Assembly: GCF_019423325.1 (NCBI RefSeq)
Contig: NZ_JAHZBQ010000002.1
Location: 518,805 to 582,804, forward strand
Origin: Campylobacter sp.
Lineage (GTDB): Bacteria > Campylobacterota > Campylobacteria > Campylobacterales > Campylobacteraceae
DNA: 64,000 bases
Reading direction: 5' to 3'
Shown in pieces: positions 42,956 through 52,307 of this stretch. Position 1 is the stretch's first letter. Each line of letters starts with the position of its first letter. A program made the translations under genes and the position numbers. A model generated the notes under the pieces. It was given only the letters and a program-made list of their open reading frames with translations. It made no database searches and was not told the origin of the DNA.

Positions 42956-43250
42956 TTAGCCTTCGCGCTCTTTGTCTAAAATCTCTTGCATCTTAGCTCG
43001 CGTGTTTTCGAGCCAGTCTTTGTCGCTAGTATCGACTAGGTTTAGGCAAAATACCTTTATCTCGCCGTTTTTGAAGCTGAAATTTTTCACATCTATTATG
43101 TCAGAGCCCACAAGGATCAAGAGTGGATATACCAATACCAAGAACCGCTGCGGTTTGCTTTCTGTCTAAAACTACCTTTCCTTTATATTGGCTAGATATG
43201 TGCTCAAGAAGCGTTTTGTACTCTACGTCGTTATATAGTTCATTAAGCAT
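42956..43250 (-). pseudogene. Broken small DNA-binding regulator of the element
   Basis: ATG 43250 opens a frame reading MLNELYNDVEYKTLLEHISS, then a helix-turn-helix-like VVLDRKQTAAVLGIGISTLD, and stops near 43101. A second frame, shifted, runs from 43141 down to 42956 (KNGEIKVFCLNLVDTSDKDW, ending DKEREG). Together they look like one AlpA/excisionase-like regulator of about 100 residues with a frameshift near 43110. Such proteins often control excision of integrated elements. Confidence 0.55.
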
Positions 43251-43489
43251 ATTATTTTTCTCCTTCTGCTTAGTTCTTACATAACTAATTACAGCAACTT
43301 TTCATTTACTTTTAGTATTTTGAATGGTTTTTGGGTAGTTTTTGAAAAATTTTTAATACTCTATGGTTCTTTAGAGTATTTTAGAGTAGTCGAGAGTAAA
43401 AAATTATTTTCGTATTTTTAAAAATAAAAATAAGGTATCTTAGATTAACTTAGAAAGCTTGGTAAGAAATTGGAATATTAAAAAATTTC

Positions 43490-43512
43490 GGGAACAAATA
43501 GGGAACAAATTT
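43490..43512 (+). repeat. Tandem 11-bp repeat, right end of element
   Basis: This is identical over 23 bp to 37168-37190, with two GGGAACAAAT units. It lies 75-100 bp inside the right attachment site and is not followed by an integrase gene, unlike the left copy. Confidence 0.7.
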
Positions 43513-43586
43513 TATAAAACTAAGAAAACTTAAAGCTCTTAAAATATCGGTAAAATCGGAGTTCTAAAGGGATTTTTTAGTATAGA

Positions 43587-43661
43587 TGGCTCCGGATGCT
43601 GGATTCGAACCAGCGACCAAGCGGTTAACAGCCGCCTACTCTACCGCTGAGCTAATCCGGA
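43587..43661 (-). tRNA. tRNA-Asn (GTT)
   Basis: A 75-nt cloverleaf with encoded CCA; acceptor stem TCCGGAT/ATCCGGA, anticodon loop CTGTTAA, T-loop GTTCGAATC. Its 3' end is the right attachment site of the element, and the gene remains complete. Confidence 0.95.
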
Positions 43662-43675
43662 ACGCGTAGAATGGA

Positions 43676-43760
43676 TGGTGCGGATGAAAGGACTTGAACC
43701 TTCATGCCGTGAGGCGCCAGATCCTAAGTCTGGTGTGTCTGCCAATTTCACCACATCCGC
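43676..43760 (-). tRNA. tRNA-Leu (TAG)
   Basis: An 85-nt class II tRNA with a long variable arm; acceptor stem GCGGATG/CATCCGC, anticodon loop containing TAG, encoded CCA. Confidence 0.93.
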
Positions 43761-43809
43761 AAAAAAGAAAGCGCATATTAGCTAAAAAGCTCTTAATATG
43801 AGCTTAATA

Positions 43810-43886
43810 TGGTACGCCCAAGAGGATTCGAACCTCTGGCCTACGGCTTAGAAGGCCGTTGCTCTATCCAACTGAGCTATGAGCGC
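43810..43886 (-). tRNA. tRNA-Arg (TCT)
   Basis: A 77-nt cloverleaf; anticodon stem ACGGC/GCCGT with loop CTTCTAA, encoded CCA. Confidence 0.93.
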
Positions 43887-43901
43887 AAAATATCAAATCA
43901 G

Positions 43902-43978
43902 TGGTACGCTCGAAAGGAGTCGAACCTTCAACCTACAGATCCGAAGTCTGTTGCTCTATCCAATTGAGCTACGAGCGC
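43902..43978 (-). tRNA. tRNA-Arg (TCG)
   Basis: A 77-nt cloverleaf; anticodon stem ACAGA/TCTGT with loop CTTCGGA, encoded CCA. It closely resembles the neighbouring Arg tRNA in acceptor and D arms. Confidence 0.93.
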
Positions 43979-43984
43979 ATAAAG

Positions 43985-44062
43985 TGGGGTGAGTTGTGGG
44001 AATCGAACCCACGACCCTCAGGACCACAATCTGATGCTCTAACCTACTGAGCTAAACTCACC
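43985..44062 (-). tRNA. tRNA-His (GTG)
   Basis: About 77-78 nt; anticodon GTG, acceptor GTGAGTT/AACTCAC with an additional 5' G that can serve as G-1 opposite C73. Confidence 0.93.
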
Positions 44063-44066
44063 ACAA

Positions 44067-44143
<77 letters not shown>

Positions 44144-44172
44144 AAGATTTTCGTGGATTGAATGAAAAGCGT

Positions 44173-44178
44173 ATTATA
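44173..44178 (-). promoter_or_regulatory. -10 box of the tRNA cluster
   Basis: TATAAT on the minus strand, about 30 bp before tRNA-Pro, follows a run of A and T. A single transcript could cover all six tRNAs down to tRNA-Asn. Confidence 0.55.
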
Positions 44179-44217
44179 TATATTTTTTCTTAAATTCCGC
44201 TTTTTACGGCTCTAAAT

Positions 44218-44847
44218 TTAATGAAATTTAACGAATCTCATCTGTTTTTCTAAATTTTTCAATAAAATTCGCATCAGCGCCAGCCCCTTCGTGCGGTGCG
44301 AAATTCCAAATTTCACCTCAGCGGGTAGCTCCCCGATCGTGCGGTCAAATCCGCGCGGAATAAACATAAAATCGTATCCGAAGCCGTTTTGCCCTCGCTG
44401 CTGCGTTATCGCCGTGCCGTGCATAAAGCCGTGCGTGCAAAACTCGCCCAGAGCGCATTTTAGCGCGATCGCCGCCGTGTAATGCGCAGGGCTCTCCTCT
44501 AGCCCCAGCGCGCGTAGGCTAGCGGCTAATTTCTCGCGATTGCTCGCATCCGTTGCACCCTCTCCACTAAAGCGTGCCGAAAATATCCCCGGAGCTCCGC
44601 CTAGCGCGTCCACGCAGATACCGCTATCATCGCTTAGCACGAAAAATTCGCTCTGTAAATTTTTACTTTTTAGCGCCTCATGCACTGCGCGAACTTTAAT
44701 AAGCGCGTTTTGTTTGAAGCTCGCGCCGCACTCGTCGATCTCAAAAGGATCCAGCACCTCGCCAAGCGCGCACACGTCGTATCCCGTGAAAAATTCTTTT
44801 ATCTCTTTTACTTTATTTTTATTACTCGTCGCAAGTAAAATTTTCAT
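44218..44847 (-). CDS. rdgB: XTP/dITP diphosphatase (RdgB/HAM1)
   Basis: This 209-residue housekeeping enzyme removes inosine and xanthosine triphosphates from the nucleotide pool. The family motifs are clear: LLATSNKNKVKEIKEF at the start, FFVLSDDSGICVDALGGAPG with the catalytic Asp pair, and SHRTKGLAL near the end. AAGGAGCG precedes the ATG. Confidence 0.92.
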   Translation of the reverse strand: MKILLATSNKNKVKEIKEFFTGYDVCALGEVLDPFEIDECGASFKQNALIKVRAVHEALKSKNLQSEFFVLSDDSGICVDALGGAPGIFSARFSGEGATDASNREKLAASLRALGLEESPAHYTAAIALKCALGEFCTHGFMHGTAITQQRGQNGFGYDFMFIPRGFDRTIGELPAEVKFGISHRTKGLALMRILLKNLEKQMRFVKFH

Positions 44848-44952
44848 CCTCGCTCCTTAAATTTAAGCCGCCATTTTACCCAAAATCAAAGAATTCGTTA
44901 CGATTTTTGGCTATAATCGGCGCAAATTTCATATTATTTGAGGTCTAAGATT

Positions 44953-46251
44953 ATGCTAAAAAGCGTCCTTCCGCTTAGTTTTATCATCGCTACGAGGTTT
45001 TTTGGATTATTTATTTTGCTGCCCGTGCTTAGCCTGTATGCATTGAGCTTGCACGGCGCAAACGAAAGTCTAGTGGGGCTACTTTTTGGAATTTATGCGA
45101 TTATGCAAGTGATTTTGCAAACGCCATTTGGAGTGTTAAGCGATAAGATCGGACGTAAAAAAACCCTTGCGATAGGGCTGGCGCTTTTCATCGTGGGTGC
45201 TTGCGTTTGCGCGGTGAGCGAGAGCATTTATACGATGATTTTTGGGCGCTTTTTGCAAGGCTGCGGTGCTGTAGGAGCCGTAGCTACCGCACTAATTAGC
45301 GATTTTACGCGAGAGGAAGAGCGCGGCAAGGCGATGGCGGTAATGGGCGCGATGATAGGCGTGAGCTTTGGCGTAGCAATGATTTTAAGTCCGCTTTTAA
45401 GCGCCAAATTTGGACTTGCCAGCCTATTTCATCTAAGTTCGGCGCTTACGCTTTTATGTTTGGTACTGCTTTTTTTCGTAGTACCTACCGAACCGCATAT
45501 CCACTCTCTGCGCCAAAAGGTCCCGCTCGGCTCACTTTTGAGCGATAAAAATTTAATGCTTATGAATTTAACGAATTTTTTTCAAAAGGCTTTCATGACG
45601 GCAGCGTTTTTTCTAATTCCAATTTTGCTCGTGCAAAAATTCGGACTTTCCAAAAGTGATTTGACCAAAATTTATGCTCTAGGCGCGATATTCGGCTTTA
45701 CTGCGATGGGTGCGAGCGGCGCTTTAGGCGAAAAGCGCGCACTAGCTAAGCAAATTCTACTTATCGGCATTTGCTTTTTCATCGCTTCGTATTTGATTTT
45801 TGCGTTTGCTAGCGGGGCGAGCGCTTTCGTGGTGGGCGTGATGCTCTTTTTCGTGGGATTTAACGCGCATGAGCCCATTATGCAAAGCCTTGCGTCCAAA
45901 TTTGCTAAAGTCGCTCAAAAAGGCGCCGCACTTGGGATTTTTAATTCGTTCGGATTTTTTGGCAGTTTTTTGGGCGGGCTATGTGGCGGTGCACTTTTTG
46001 GCAAAATCGGCATCGAAGCGCTAGGCATTGGTGTCGCGGTTTTGGGTGTGATCTGGCTTGTGCTACTTTCTAGGCTGAGCGATCCAAAACTTTTTAAGAA
46101 TTTATACTTTCCTAAAGGCGGCGATTTTTCCGGACTACAGGGCGTAAAGGGCATTATTGAAATTTACGAGACCGATGGCGAACTCGTTGTGAAATTTAAC
46201 TCGAAATTGATAAATGAAGATCAAATTTATAAAATCGTAGGAGGCAAATGA
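44953..46251 (+). CDS. YajR-like major facilitator transporter with C-terminal YAM-like domain
   Basis: I use ATG 44953 (MLKSVLPLSF) with GAGG nine bases upstream; a TTG at 44938 is also in frame. The protein has about 432 residues. Twelve membrane segments include the MFS motif GVLSDKIGRKKTL between helices 2 and 3. The last 65 residues leave the membrane (SGLQGVKGIIEIYETDGELV), resembling the ferredoxin-like YAM domain of E. coli YajR. The transported compound is unknown; efflux is the usual guess. Its stop overlaps the moeA start (ATGA). Confidence 0.82.
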   Translation: MLKSVLPLSFIIATRFFGLFILLPVLSLYALSLHGANESLVGLLFGIYAIMQVILQTPFGVLSDKIGRKKTLAIGLALFIVGACVCAVSESIYTMIFGRFLQGCGAVGAVATALISDFTREEERGKAMAVMGAMIGVSFGVAMILSPLLSAKFGLASLFHLSSALTLLCLVLLFFVVPTEPHIHSLRQKVPLGSLLSDKNLMLMNLTNFFQKAFMTAAFFLIPILLVQKFGLSKSDLTKIYALGAIFGFTAMGASGALGEKRALAKQILLIGICFFIASYLIFAFASGASAFVVGVMLFFVGFNAHEPIMQSLASKFAKVAQKGAALGIFNSFGFFGSFLGGLCGGALFGKIGIEALGIGVAVLGVIWLVLLSRLSDPKLFKNLYFPKGGDFSGLQGVKGIIEIYETDGELVVKFNSKLINEDQIYKIVGGK

Positions 46252-47459
46252 TGGAATTTGAAAAATTTGAAAGCGCGATGGAGCGCTTCGCAAACACGGT
46301 GCAAAAGTCCTCGCGCATCGAAAAAGTCGCGATCACGCAGGCGCTGGGGCGTATTTTAGCAAGCGACGTCGCGGCGCCTTTTAGCACTCCGCGTCGCCCG
46401 ACCGCCGCGATGGACGGCTACGCGCTAAAGGGCGCGGATCTAAGCGAGGGAGCGAAATTTAAGATCGTCGGCACGACGCCTGCAGGCAAGATGCCTAGCG
46501 CCGCGGCAAAGGCGGGCGAGTGCGTCAAAACCTTCACCGGTGGGCTCATGTGCGAGGGTAGCGACACGCTTCTGCCGATTGAAAACGTGCAGGTGCAAGG
46601 CGGCGAAATTATCGTCGCAAAGCCTGTCGCGGCGGGCTTTGCCGTGCGCGCGGCGGGCGAAAGCTACCGCAAGGGCGAGCTTTTGCTTCGTAGCGGCACG
46701 AAGCTCGGCTTTTCGCAGATCGCGCTGCTAGCCGAGCTAGGGCTATTTCACATAAGCGTATTCGTCCGCCCAAAAGTAGCGATCCTAGCCACCGGCAGCG
46801 AGATCAAGGATCTAGGCGAGAGGCTCGAAAACGACGCTCAAATTTATAGCTCTAACCACATCGCGCTTGCAAATTTAGTAACGCAGCTAGGCTGCGAAGC
46901 GATGATAATGCCTCTAGTACGCGATGACGAAAAAGAGCTAGAAGGCGCGATCCTATCGGCTTTACAGAGCGCCGACGTACTTCTAACTAGCGGCGGAGTG
47001 AGCGTCGGAGACTACGACTTCGTGCAAAGCACCCTGCAATCAAAATTTGAGCTCATCGTAAAGGGTGCGGCGATCAAACCGGGCCGCCACGTGCGCGTAG
47101 CTAAAACCGGCGAAAAATATATCTTCGCATTCCCCGGCTTCCCGCTCTCGGCGCTTATTACGTGCATTTTGTTTCTGCGCGTATATTTGCAAAGATCCTT
47201 CGGTGTGCACGAAAATACAGAATTTAGTGCGATCTTAGATCACGACTACGTAAAAAAAACGCCGTGGCTGGAGTTTATGCCTGCGCTCTTGCAAAACAGA
47301 GAGGGGCGACTTTTTGTTAGCCTACAAAGCAAAAAGCAGGGTTCCAGCGCGATTTTGAACAATTTAGACGACGATAGCGTCCTGCTAGTCGCGCCGCTAG
47401 AGGTCAAAGAGCTCAAAAAAGGCGAGCTCGTGCGCGTGATCTCGGTACCTAAAATTTAG
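46248..47459 (+). CDS. moeA: Molybdopterin molybdenumtransferase MoeA
   Basis: This protein of about 403 residues inserts molybdenum into adenylylated molybdopterin. The visible motifs are RPTAAMDGYALKG near 45-57, AILATGSEI with DAQIYSSN, TSGGVSVGDYDFV near 245, and AFPGFPLSA. ATG codons at 46248 and 46251 are both possible; AGGAGG lies upstream. The gene is coupled to the YajR-like transporter by a 4-bp overlap. Confidence 0.92.
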   Translation: MMEFEKFESAMERFANTVQKSSRIEKVAITQALGRILASDVAAPFSTPRRPTAAMDGYALKGADLSEGAKFKIVGTTPAGKMPSAAAKAGECVKTFTGGLMCEGSDTLLPIENVQVQGGEIIVAKPVAAGFAVRAAGESYRKGELLLRSGTKLGFSQIALLAELGLFHISVFVRPKVAILATGSEIKDLGERLENDAQIYSSNHIALANLVTQLGCEAMIMPLVRDDEKELEGAILSALQSADVLLTSGGVSVGDYDFVQSTLQSKFELIVKGAAIKPGRHVRVAKTGEKYIFAFPGFPLSALITCILFLRVYLQRSFGVHENTEFSAILDHDYVKKTPWLEFMPALLQNREGRLFVSLQSKKQGSSAILNNLDDDSVLLVAPLEVKELKKGELVRVISVPKI

Positions 47460-47803
47460 GGCGCAGAGGTTCGGAGACAGTTGCGAGGGCAGACGGAATT
47501 TAACTGCCGCGAGGGTTAAAATTTTGCCGCTGCGAGGCGTTAAATTTGGCTGCGAAGTTCGGCTTCGAGGTTTAAAAAGTTGGAATTTAAACCCAAATCG
47601 CACGCCACGGTAGGCTCATTAGAATTTTTACCGCGTGCCGTATCAGAGCAAGCAAGTGCGCCGAAATCTTTACCGCCGCACAATTTCAGCTCCAAGCTAC
47701 TTCGCGGGCGAAATTGCGAAATTTACGAGAGATAAAGCGAAAATGAAAGATAAATTTTATGGCGCTCCGGCGGGCGTTTTGGTGAATACAAAGCGGGTGC
47801 AAA
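47460..47803. other. Gap after moeA without a supported gene
   Basis: These 344 bp carry TAAAATTT words and a 63-codon frame from GTG 47635 that runs into the glycosylase gene. Its basic composition, weak start and lack of family resemblance argue against it. Confidence 0.45.
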
Positions 47804-48316
47804 ATGAGCCAAACTCACCCTTTTAAGCCGATTTTCGATCAAAATTCTAAAATTTTAATCCTCGGCTCTTTTCCCTCCGTCGTTTCTCGTAAATTTGGCT
47901 TTTACTACGCAAATCCGCAAAATCGCTTCTGGCGGGTGCTGGCGCGAATTTTAAACGCGCCGCCGCCTGCAAGCATGGACGAAAAGATAAAATTCCTACT
48001 CGCCCGCGGCATCGCCGTCTACGACGCGGCGATCTGCTGCGAGATAAAGGGCTCGAGCGACGCCAAAATGACCGCCGTCGTGCCTGCAAATTTAGAACCG
48101 ATCTTTAGCGGCGCACGCATCGTGCAGGTATTCGCAAACGGCGGCAAGGCGCATGAAATCTGTGAAAAATACCTAAAAACTCAAATTTTAAACGCAACCG
48201 GCAGAGAGCCGATCAAGCTGCCATCCACGAGCCCTGCAAATGCAAATTTTAGCTTTGAAAGGCTCGTACGCGAGTGGACGATCGTCGCGGATGTGTTAAA
48301 TCGCGCCGAAATTTAG
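47804..48316 (+). CDS. DNA-deoxyinosine (hypoxanthine) glycosylase-like protein
   Basis: This 170-residue protein of the uracil-DNA glycosylase superfamily has motif 1 LGSFPSVVSRKFGFYYANPQ then NRFW, and the C-terminal motif LPSTSPANANFSFERLVREW. The pattern is that of family 6 enzymes, which excise hypoxanthine (deaminated adenine) from DNA. The ribosome-binding site is weak. The preceding moeA is not functionally related. Confidence 0.78.
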   Translation: MSQTHPFKPIFDQNSKILILGSFPSVVSRKFGFYYANPQNRFWRVLARILNAPPPASMDEKIKFLLARGIAVYDAAICCEIKGSSDAKMTAVVPANLEPIFSGARIVQVFANGGKAHEICEKYLKTQILNATGREPIKLPSTSPANANFSFERLVREWTIVADVLNRAEI

Positions 48317-48478
48317 CGCTCGGCTCCGTTAAACAGCGTGCGAGGCTTACGGGTACGGCTTGCACTCCGCCCGCATCATAAACTAAATCCACAGCCCAAA
48401 TTCCGTGAGGATTTATCTAAAATTTAGCTTTAAATTTTAAAATTCTTTAAATTTAACCGAGCCAAAAGGAAGCAAAAT

Positions 48479-49684
48479 ATGAAAACCTACAAAGCCGCGC
48501 AAAATTCGCTCAATTTAGGCTTAGATTTAATACGAAATTTTAGCTTTTCAAGCACATTAAAGTTCCTACTTCTATTTTTAGCGCTAGGCGCGCAAGCTCT
48601 GGAGCCAAAAATCGTAATGCAGCCCGAGCCGGTCCTAAAAAACGGTCTGTATTTCGTAGCGGATAAGCCCTACAGCGGGACGCTCAAGGTGCTGCATTAT
48701 AGCGTCGAGGATCTCTACGACGTAAATTTTATGGGCGTCGTCTACCCTAGAGCAAAGCCGCTGCCGCCCACGCTAATTCGCGAGATCGACGTAAAGGACG
48801 GCACAGCGGTGCTTCAGCGCGATTACTTTGACGGCAGAGATAAGCCCTCAAACGAATATCCGATAAAAAACGGCCTGTACGACGGCGTCGCTAAGAGCTA
48901 CTACGCGGACGGCGGCGAGCTGAGATCGCAGAGCGAATACAAAGCCGGCAAGCGCGAGGGTTTTTACAAGCTGTATTATCAGGGAAGCGGCAAGCTAAAG
49001 CAACGGGGCGCGTATAAAGCGGACAGGCGCGAGGGCGTTTTCACCGACTACTACGAAAGCGGCGAAGTAAGCGCGCGCCATCCGTATAAGGGCGGGCTGC
49101 GAAACGGCAAGGACGTGGATTATTACAAAAGCGGCAAAGTGCGTGGCATGCGAACATACAAAGCGGGCAAGCGCCAAGGCACGGAAAAATGGTATTACGA
49201 AAGCGGCGCGCTAAAGCAGACCGGCACATACAAGGATGACCGCAAACAGGGCGTTTGGAAGTTGTTTTACGAGGACGGCAAGATGCGCGTAGTCGAAAAT
49301 TTCAAAGACGGCGAGCGCGACGGCGCCGTGCGCGAATACTACAGGGGCGGCGCGCTGCAGGGCGAATACGAGTTTGAGCGCGGCAGGCAAACGGGCGCGA
49401 GTAAGCAATATTACGCAAGCGGTGCGCTTGCAGCGAAGGTGATGTTCAAAGACGGACGCAAACACGGACTATACGAAACATATCACGAAAACGGCGCACT
49501 CAAGGCTAGAGTGATGTTCGAAGACGACCTAGAGACGGGGGTAGCGAAGCACTACTACGCAGACGGCAAGCTCGAAGCCGAGGGCGAGTTTGAGCGCGGC
49601 AGGCTCGTGCGCGCCAAAAAATACGACGAAGGCGGCAAGCTAATTAGCGACAAATCCGATAAAAACGGCCTAGCGAGGGAGTAA
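48479..49684 (+). CDS. Exported MORN-like (YwqK-type) repeat protein
   Basis: This 401-residue protein has an N-terminal hydrophobic segment (about residues 28-42, LKFLLLFLALGAQAL) that acts as signal or anchor. From about 120 to 385 it is a tandem array of about eleven 23-24-residue units of the form YYESGALKQTGTYKDDRKQG, the MORN/YwqK motif of beta-hairpins. Related proteins are annotated as toxin-antitoxin YwqK family antitoxins, but in this exported form a surface or periplasmic binding role is equally likely. AAGGAAG precedes the ATG. The repeats make unit gain or loss likely. Confidence 0.8.
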   Translation: MKTYKAAQNSLNLGLDLIRNFSFSSTLKFLLLFLALGAQALEPKIVMQPEPVLKNGLYFVADKPYSGTLKVLHYSVEDLYDVNFMGVVYPRAKPLPPTLIREIDVKDGTAVLQRDYFDGRDKPSNEYPIKNGLYDGVAKSYYADGGELRSQSEYKAGKREGFYKLYYQGSGKLKQRGAYKADRREGVFTDYYESGEVSARHPYKGGLRNGKDVDYYKSGKVRGMRTYKAGKRQGTEKWYYESGALKQTGTYKDDRKQGVWKLFYEDGKMRVVENFKDGERDGAVREYYRGGALQGEYEFERGRQTGASKQYYASGALAAKVMFKDGRKHGLYETYHENGALKARVMFEDDLETGVAKHYYADGKLEAEGEFERGRLVRAKKYDEGGKLISDKSDKNGLARE

Positions 49685-50907
49685 AGCGGGCTAAATTTTA
49701 AAATTTTAAGCGGGTTTGGGGCTTTGAGTAGGCTTAGAATTTTAAATAAGCTAGAAAATTTTAAGCAGACGCGACTTTGAGTTTTCGGCGGCTGCAGCTT
49801 TGCATTTTCAGTACTGGCTTTTTGCTTTAAGCAAGCACGCCTTTGCGTTTTGATTGAGCGTGGGTTTACGTCTTAAATAAATTTAACTTTACCTTTCGAG
49901 CGAGTGCGGTTTTTGTATTTTTGGGGTACGGCTTTGAATTTTATTGAGTATGACTTTGGATTTTGAGCAAACATGGTTCGCACTTTTAGTATAGCTTGCA
50001 TGCCGTGCGACAAGTGCTGCCTTAGCGGACTAATTTTGTGTTCGTGAAGCGATGTGCTGTGTTTAAACGAGTAAATTCTACGCTGAGCGGCTTTATGCGG
50101 CGCGCGAATACGGCTGGCGCTTTAATTGACGAGGTCTCGTGCAGCGCAGCTCGTCGCGTGATTTGAGCTAATGTGGCTTAAAATTCCACGCTGTATTTTA
50201 GCGCGCAGGTATCCCTCGACGCGGCATAGCTTGGCTTCGATACGACTTGTCTTTTCCGCGTAACGAGCAACTTTGGCGCGGCACAAATTTTAAAATTTAA
50301 AGCAGAATTTCAAGCTGAAACGGCGCTAAAATTTTAACCGCCGAAAGGATAAATTCGACGATCGATTTTCGTTAAATTTAGCCCGCGGTTCGCAAACCGT
50401 GCTATTCAGGCGTAAATTTCAAACCCGCCGCACCCTGCCTTTGACGCAGTAATTTCACCTAAACGGACAGAGAAATTTTAAAATTCTTATTACCCCGGCT
50501 TAATCTCGACTTCAAAACGCAGTATCTGCCGCTCGCGCCCGCTTGCCAGTCGCGCACAGTGCATGCCGTTTCACTCGCCGCGTCACACGGGAACCAATCG
50601 CTGCCAAAAGCTCTCAATGCGCGCCGTTTTACGCCGCATATATCTACCCGCCGCGCAAATGGTTAAAATTAAATTCCATCGCCGCGTTCGCTCTGTGCTG
50701 CGCCGCAGTCCCCTTCGCTGAGCTGAGAACTACTTTAAATTTTATAAATTCAGTCGCAAATCTGCGCTCCAAATGTAAAATTTCAATCAATCAAAGATCG
50801 CGTAAAGTATCCCTGGCGCGAGAAAGCCAAAAAATAATCTTTGTTTTAGCTTAAAATATCGATGTTCGTAGTAAAATTCGCTAAATTTTACCGCGAAAGG
50901 AGCTAAA
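49685..50907. other. 1.2-kb intergenic region with degenerate repeats
   Basis: No gene is visible. Between about 49720 and 49970 a loose unit resembling GCTTTGAATTTTGAGCAA recurs several times at 25-40 bp spacing with much divergence. The rest is mixed sequence with frequent AAATTT words. The short plus-strand frame at 50543-50854 has no family resemblance or clear ribosome-binding site. Confidence 0.45.
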
Positions 50908-52299
50908 ATGACTGCGGGCATTATTATCGGCACGGTAGTGCTGTTTATAGTGGGTTGGGCGATAGTGCGGGGTAAGTACGCGCCGCTCGTGCTTTTTCTT
51001 TCGGGCGTTTTTATGTTGATCTGCTCGGTCGCGCTGGGCACGGGGAATTTTATGCCCAAACAGGCCGTAGCAACGGGTAACGCCTACCTAAATATCATCG
51101 AATTTATCCGATATATGTTCTCAAATAGATTTGCAAGCTTAGGCCTTATTATCATGTTTATGGTGGGCTTTGCGAGCTATATGACGCATATCGGCGCGAA
51201 CCACGCTTTCGTCTCTATCGCTACGAAGCGCTTTGCTAGGATCAAAAACCCATACGTCATGGTGTTCGTCGCCTTTGCGGTAGCTAAGCTCATCAGCATG
51301 GTTATCACTAGCGCGGTGGGGCTTGGCGTGCTATGTCTTGCGCTGCTGGGGCCCGTGCTCATCTCGCTTGGACTAAACAAGCTTACCGTAGGCTCGATCT
51401 GCGCGATGTCGGGAGCCGCCTCGATGGTGCTCATCGGCGCATCGACGGCCGCCGCGGCGAAGGCTACGCAGCTTAGTATCCTTGACTATGTTTTCGTCTA
51501 TAAAATTCCGGCCGCGCTTCCGACCTCGATCGTGATGGGTATCGCGCTCGTTTTTTGGAACAGATATCTGGATAAAAAAGAGGGCTGGGTGTGCAGCGAG
51601 CACGTGGGCGAAGTGATGGAATTTGACGGCGCCGTGCAAAATCCCGAGGCCGCCGCTCCTAAAATTTACGCGATACTGCCGTTTTTACCGATGATTTTGG
51701 TGGTCGTATTTTCGCAGTACTGCATCGCCTCTATCAAGCTTGACATCTCAGCGATCATCATCCTTTCGATCGTCATCGCAATGCTTTTTGAAACGGTTAG
51801 GCATAGGTTCAAATTTGACCCGATTGCCGAAGGGGTCAAGGTGTTTTTCCAAGCGATGGGCAAGAGTCTAAGCGGCGTCGTGATCCTTATCATCGCAGCG
51901 GGCGTATTTGCAGAAGGCTTTAAGGCGCTAGGCATGCTCGATAGTATCGTAGGGCTCGCAAATTCGCTTGGCTTTGGCGGATTTGGCATGTCGGTGCTTT
52001 TCGTGATCATCACGACGCTAGTTACGATCATCTCTGGCTCAAACGGCGCGAGCTTCTACCCGCTCATCGAGATGGTGCCGCATATCGCAGCCAAACTAAA
52101 CGTAAGCTCCGTGATGCTCGTGCTGCCGATGCATCAGGCCTCGACTATCGCTCGCCCTCTCTCGCCCGTCGCAGGCGTGGTCGTCGCGATAGCGGGCATG
52201 CTAAAGTGCAGTCTGCTCGATATCGTCAAACGCTGCAGCGTGCCGGCGGTCTTGGGCCTGTTTAGCCACCATATTTTCGTATTTTTACTCTCGTTGTGA
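50908..52299 (+). CDS. dcuC: DcuC-family C4-dicarboxylate transporter
   Basis: This 463-residue membrane protein has about twelve segments. It fits the DcuC/C4-dicarboxylate anaerobic carrier family: repeated halves with GAASMVLIGASTAAAAKA and SGSNGASFYPLIEMVPHIA as re-entrant substrate loops. It exchanges succinate for fumarate, malate or aspartate in fumarate respiration. AAAGGAGC lies before the ATG. The downstream peptidase gene starts 8 bp after its stop, so the two form an operon. Confidence 0.87.
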   Translation: MTAGIIIGTVVLFIVGWAIVRGKYAPLVLFLSGVFMLICSVALGTGNFMPKQAVATGNAYLNIIEFIRYMFSNRFASLGLIIMFMVGFASYMTHIGANHAFVSIATKRFARIKNPYVMVFVAFAVAKLISMVITSAVGLGVLCLALLGPVLISLGLNKLTVGSICAMSGAASMVLIGASTAAAAKATQLSILDYVFVYKIPAALPTSIVMGIALVFWNRYLDKKEGWVCSEHVGEVMEFDGAVQNPEAAAPKIYAILPFLPMILVVVFSQYCIASIKLDISAIIILSIVIAMLFETVRHRFKFDPIAEGVKVFFQAMGKSLSGVVILIIAAGVFAEGFKALGMLDSIVGLANSLGFGGFGMSVLFVIITTLVTIISGSNGASFYPLIEMVPHIAAKLNVSSVMLVLPMHQASTIARPLSPVAGVVVAIAGMLKCSLLDIVKRCSVPAVLGLFSHHIFVFLLSL

Positions 52300-52307
52300 G
52301 GCGTAAA

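Larger units (their letters stand above)
37032..43606. mobile_element. Integrative element at the 3' end of tRNA-Asn
   Basis: A 20-bp direct repeat (TGGCTCCGGATGCTGGATTC) lies at 37032-37051 and again at 43587-43606, where it is the 3' end of tRNA-Asn including CCA. Between the copies lie an integrase gene, a toxin-antitoxin pair, iron-uptake genes and a broken regulator, all clearly more AT-rich than the flanks at the left end. Tandem 11-bp repeats lie inside both ends. The integrase carries a nonsense codon and a frameshift, so the element is probably stranded. The size is about 6.6 kb. Known tRNA-targeting elements duplicate the tRNA 3' end in just this way. Confidence 0.82.

Noticed and set aside
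47635..47826. Basic 63-codon frame before the glycosylase gene
   Set aside because: It has a GTG start without a ribosome-binding site, overlaps the glycosylase start, and has no recognisable features.
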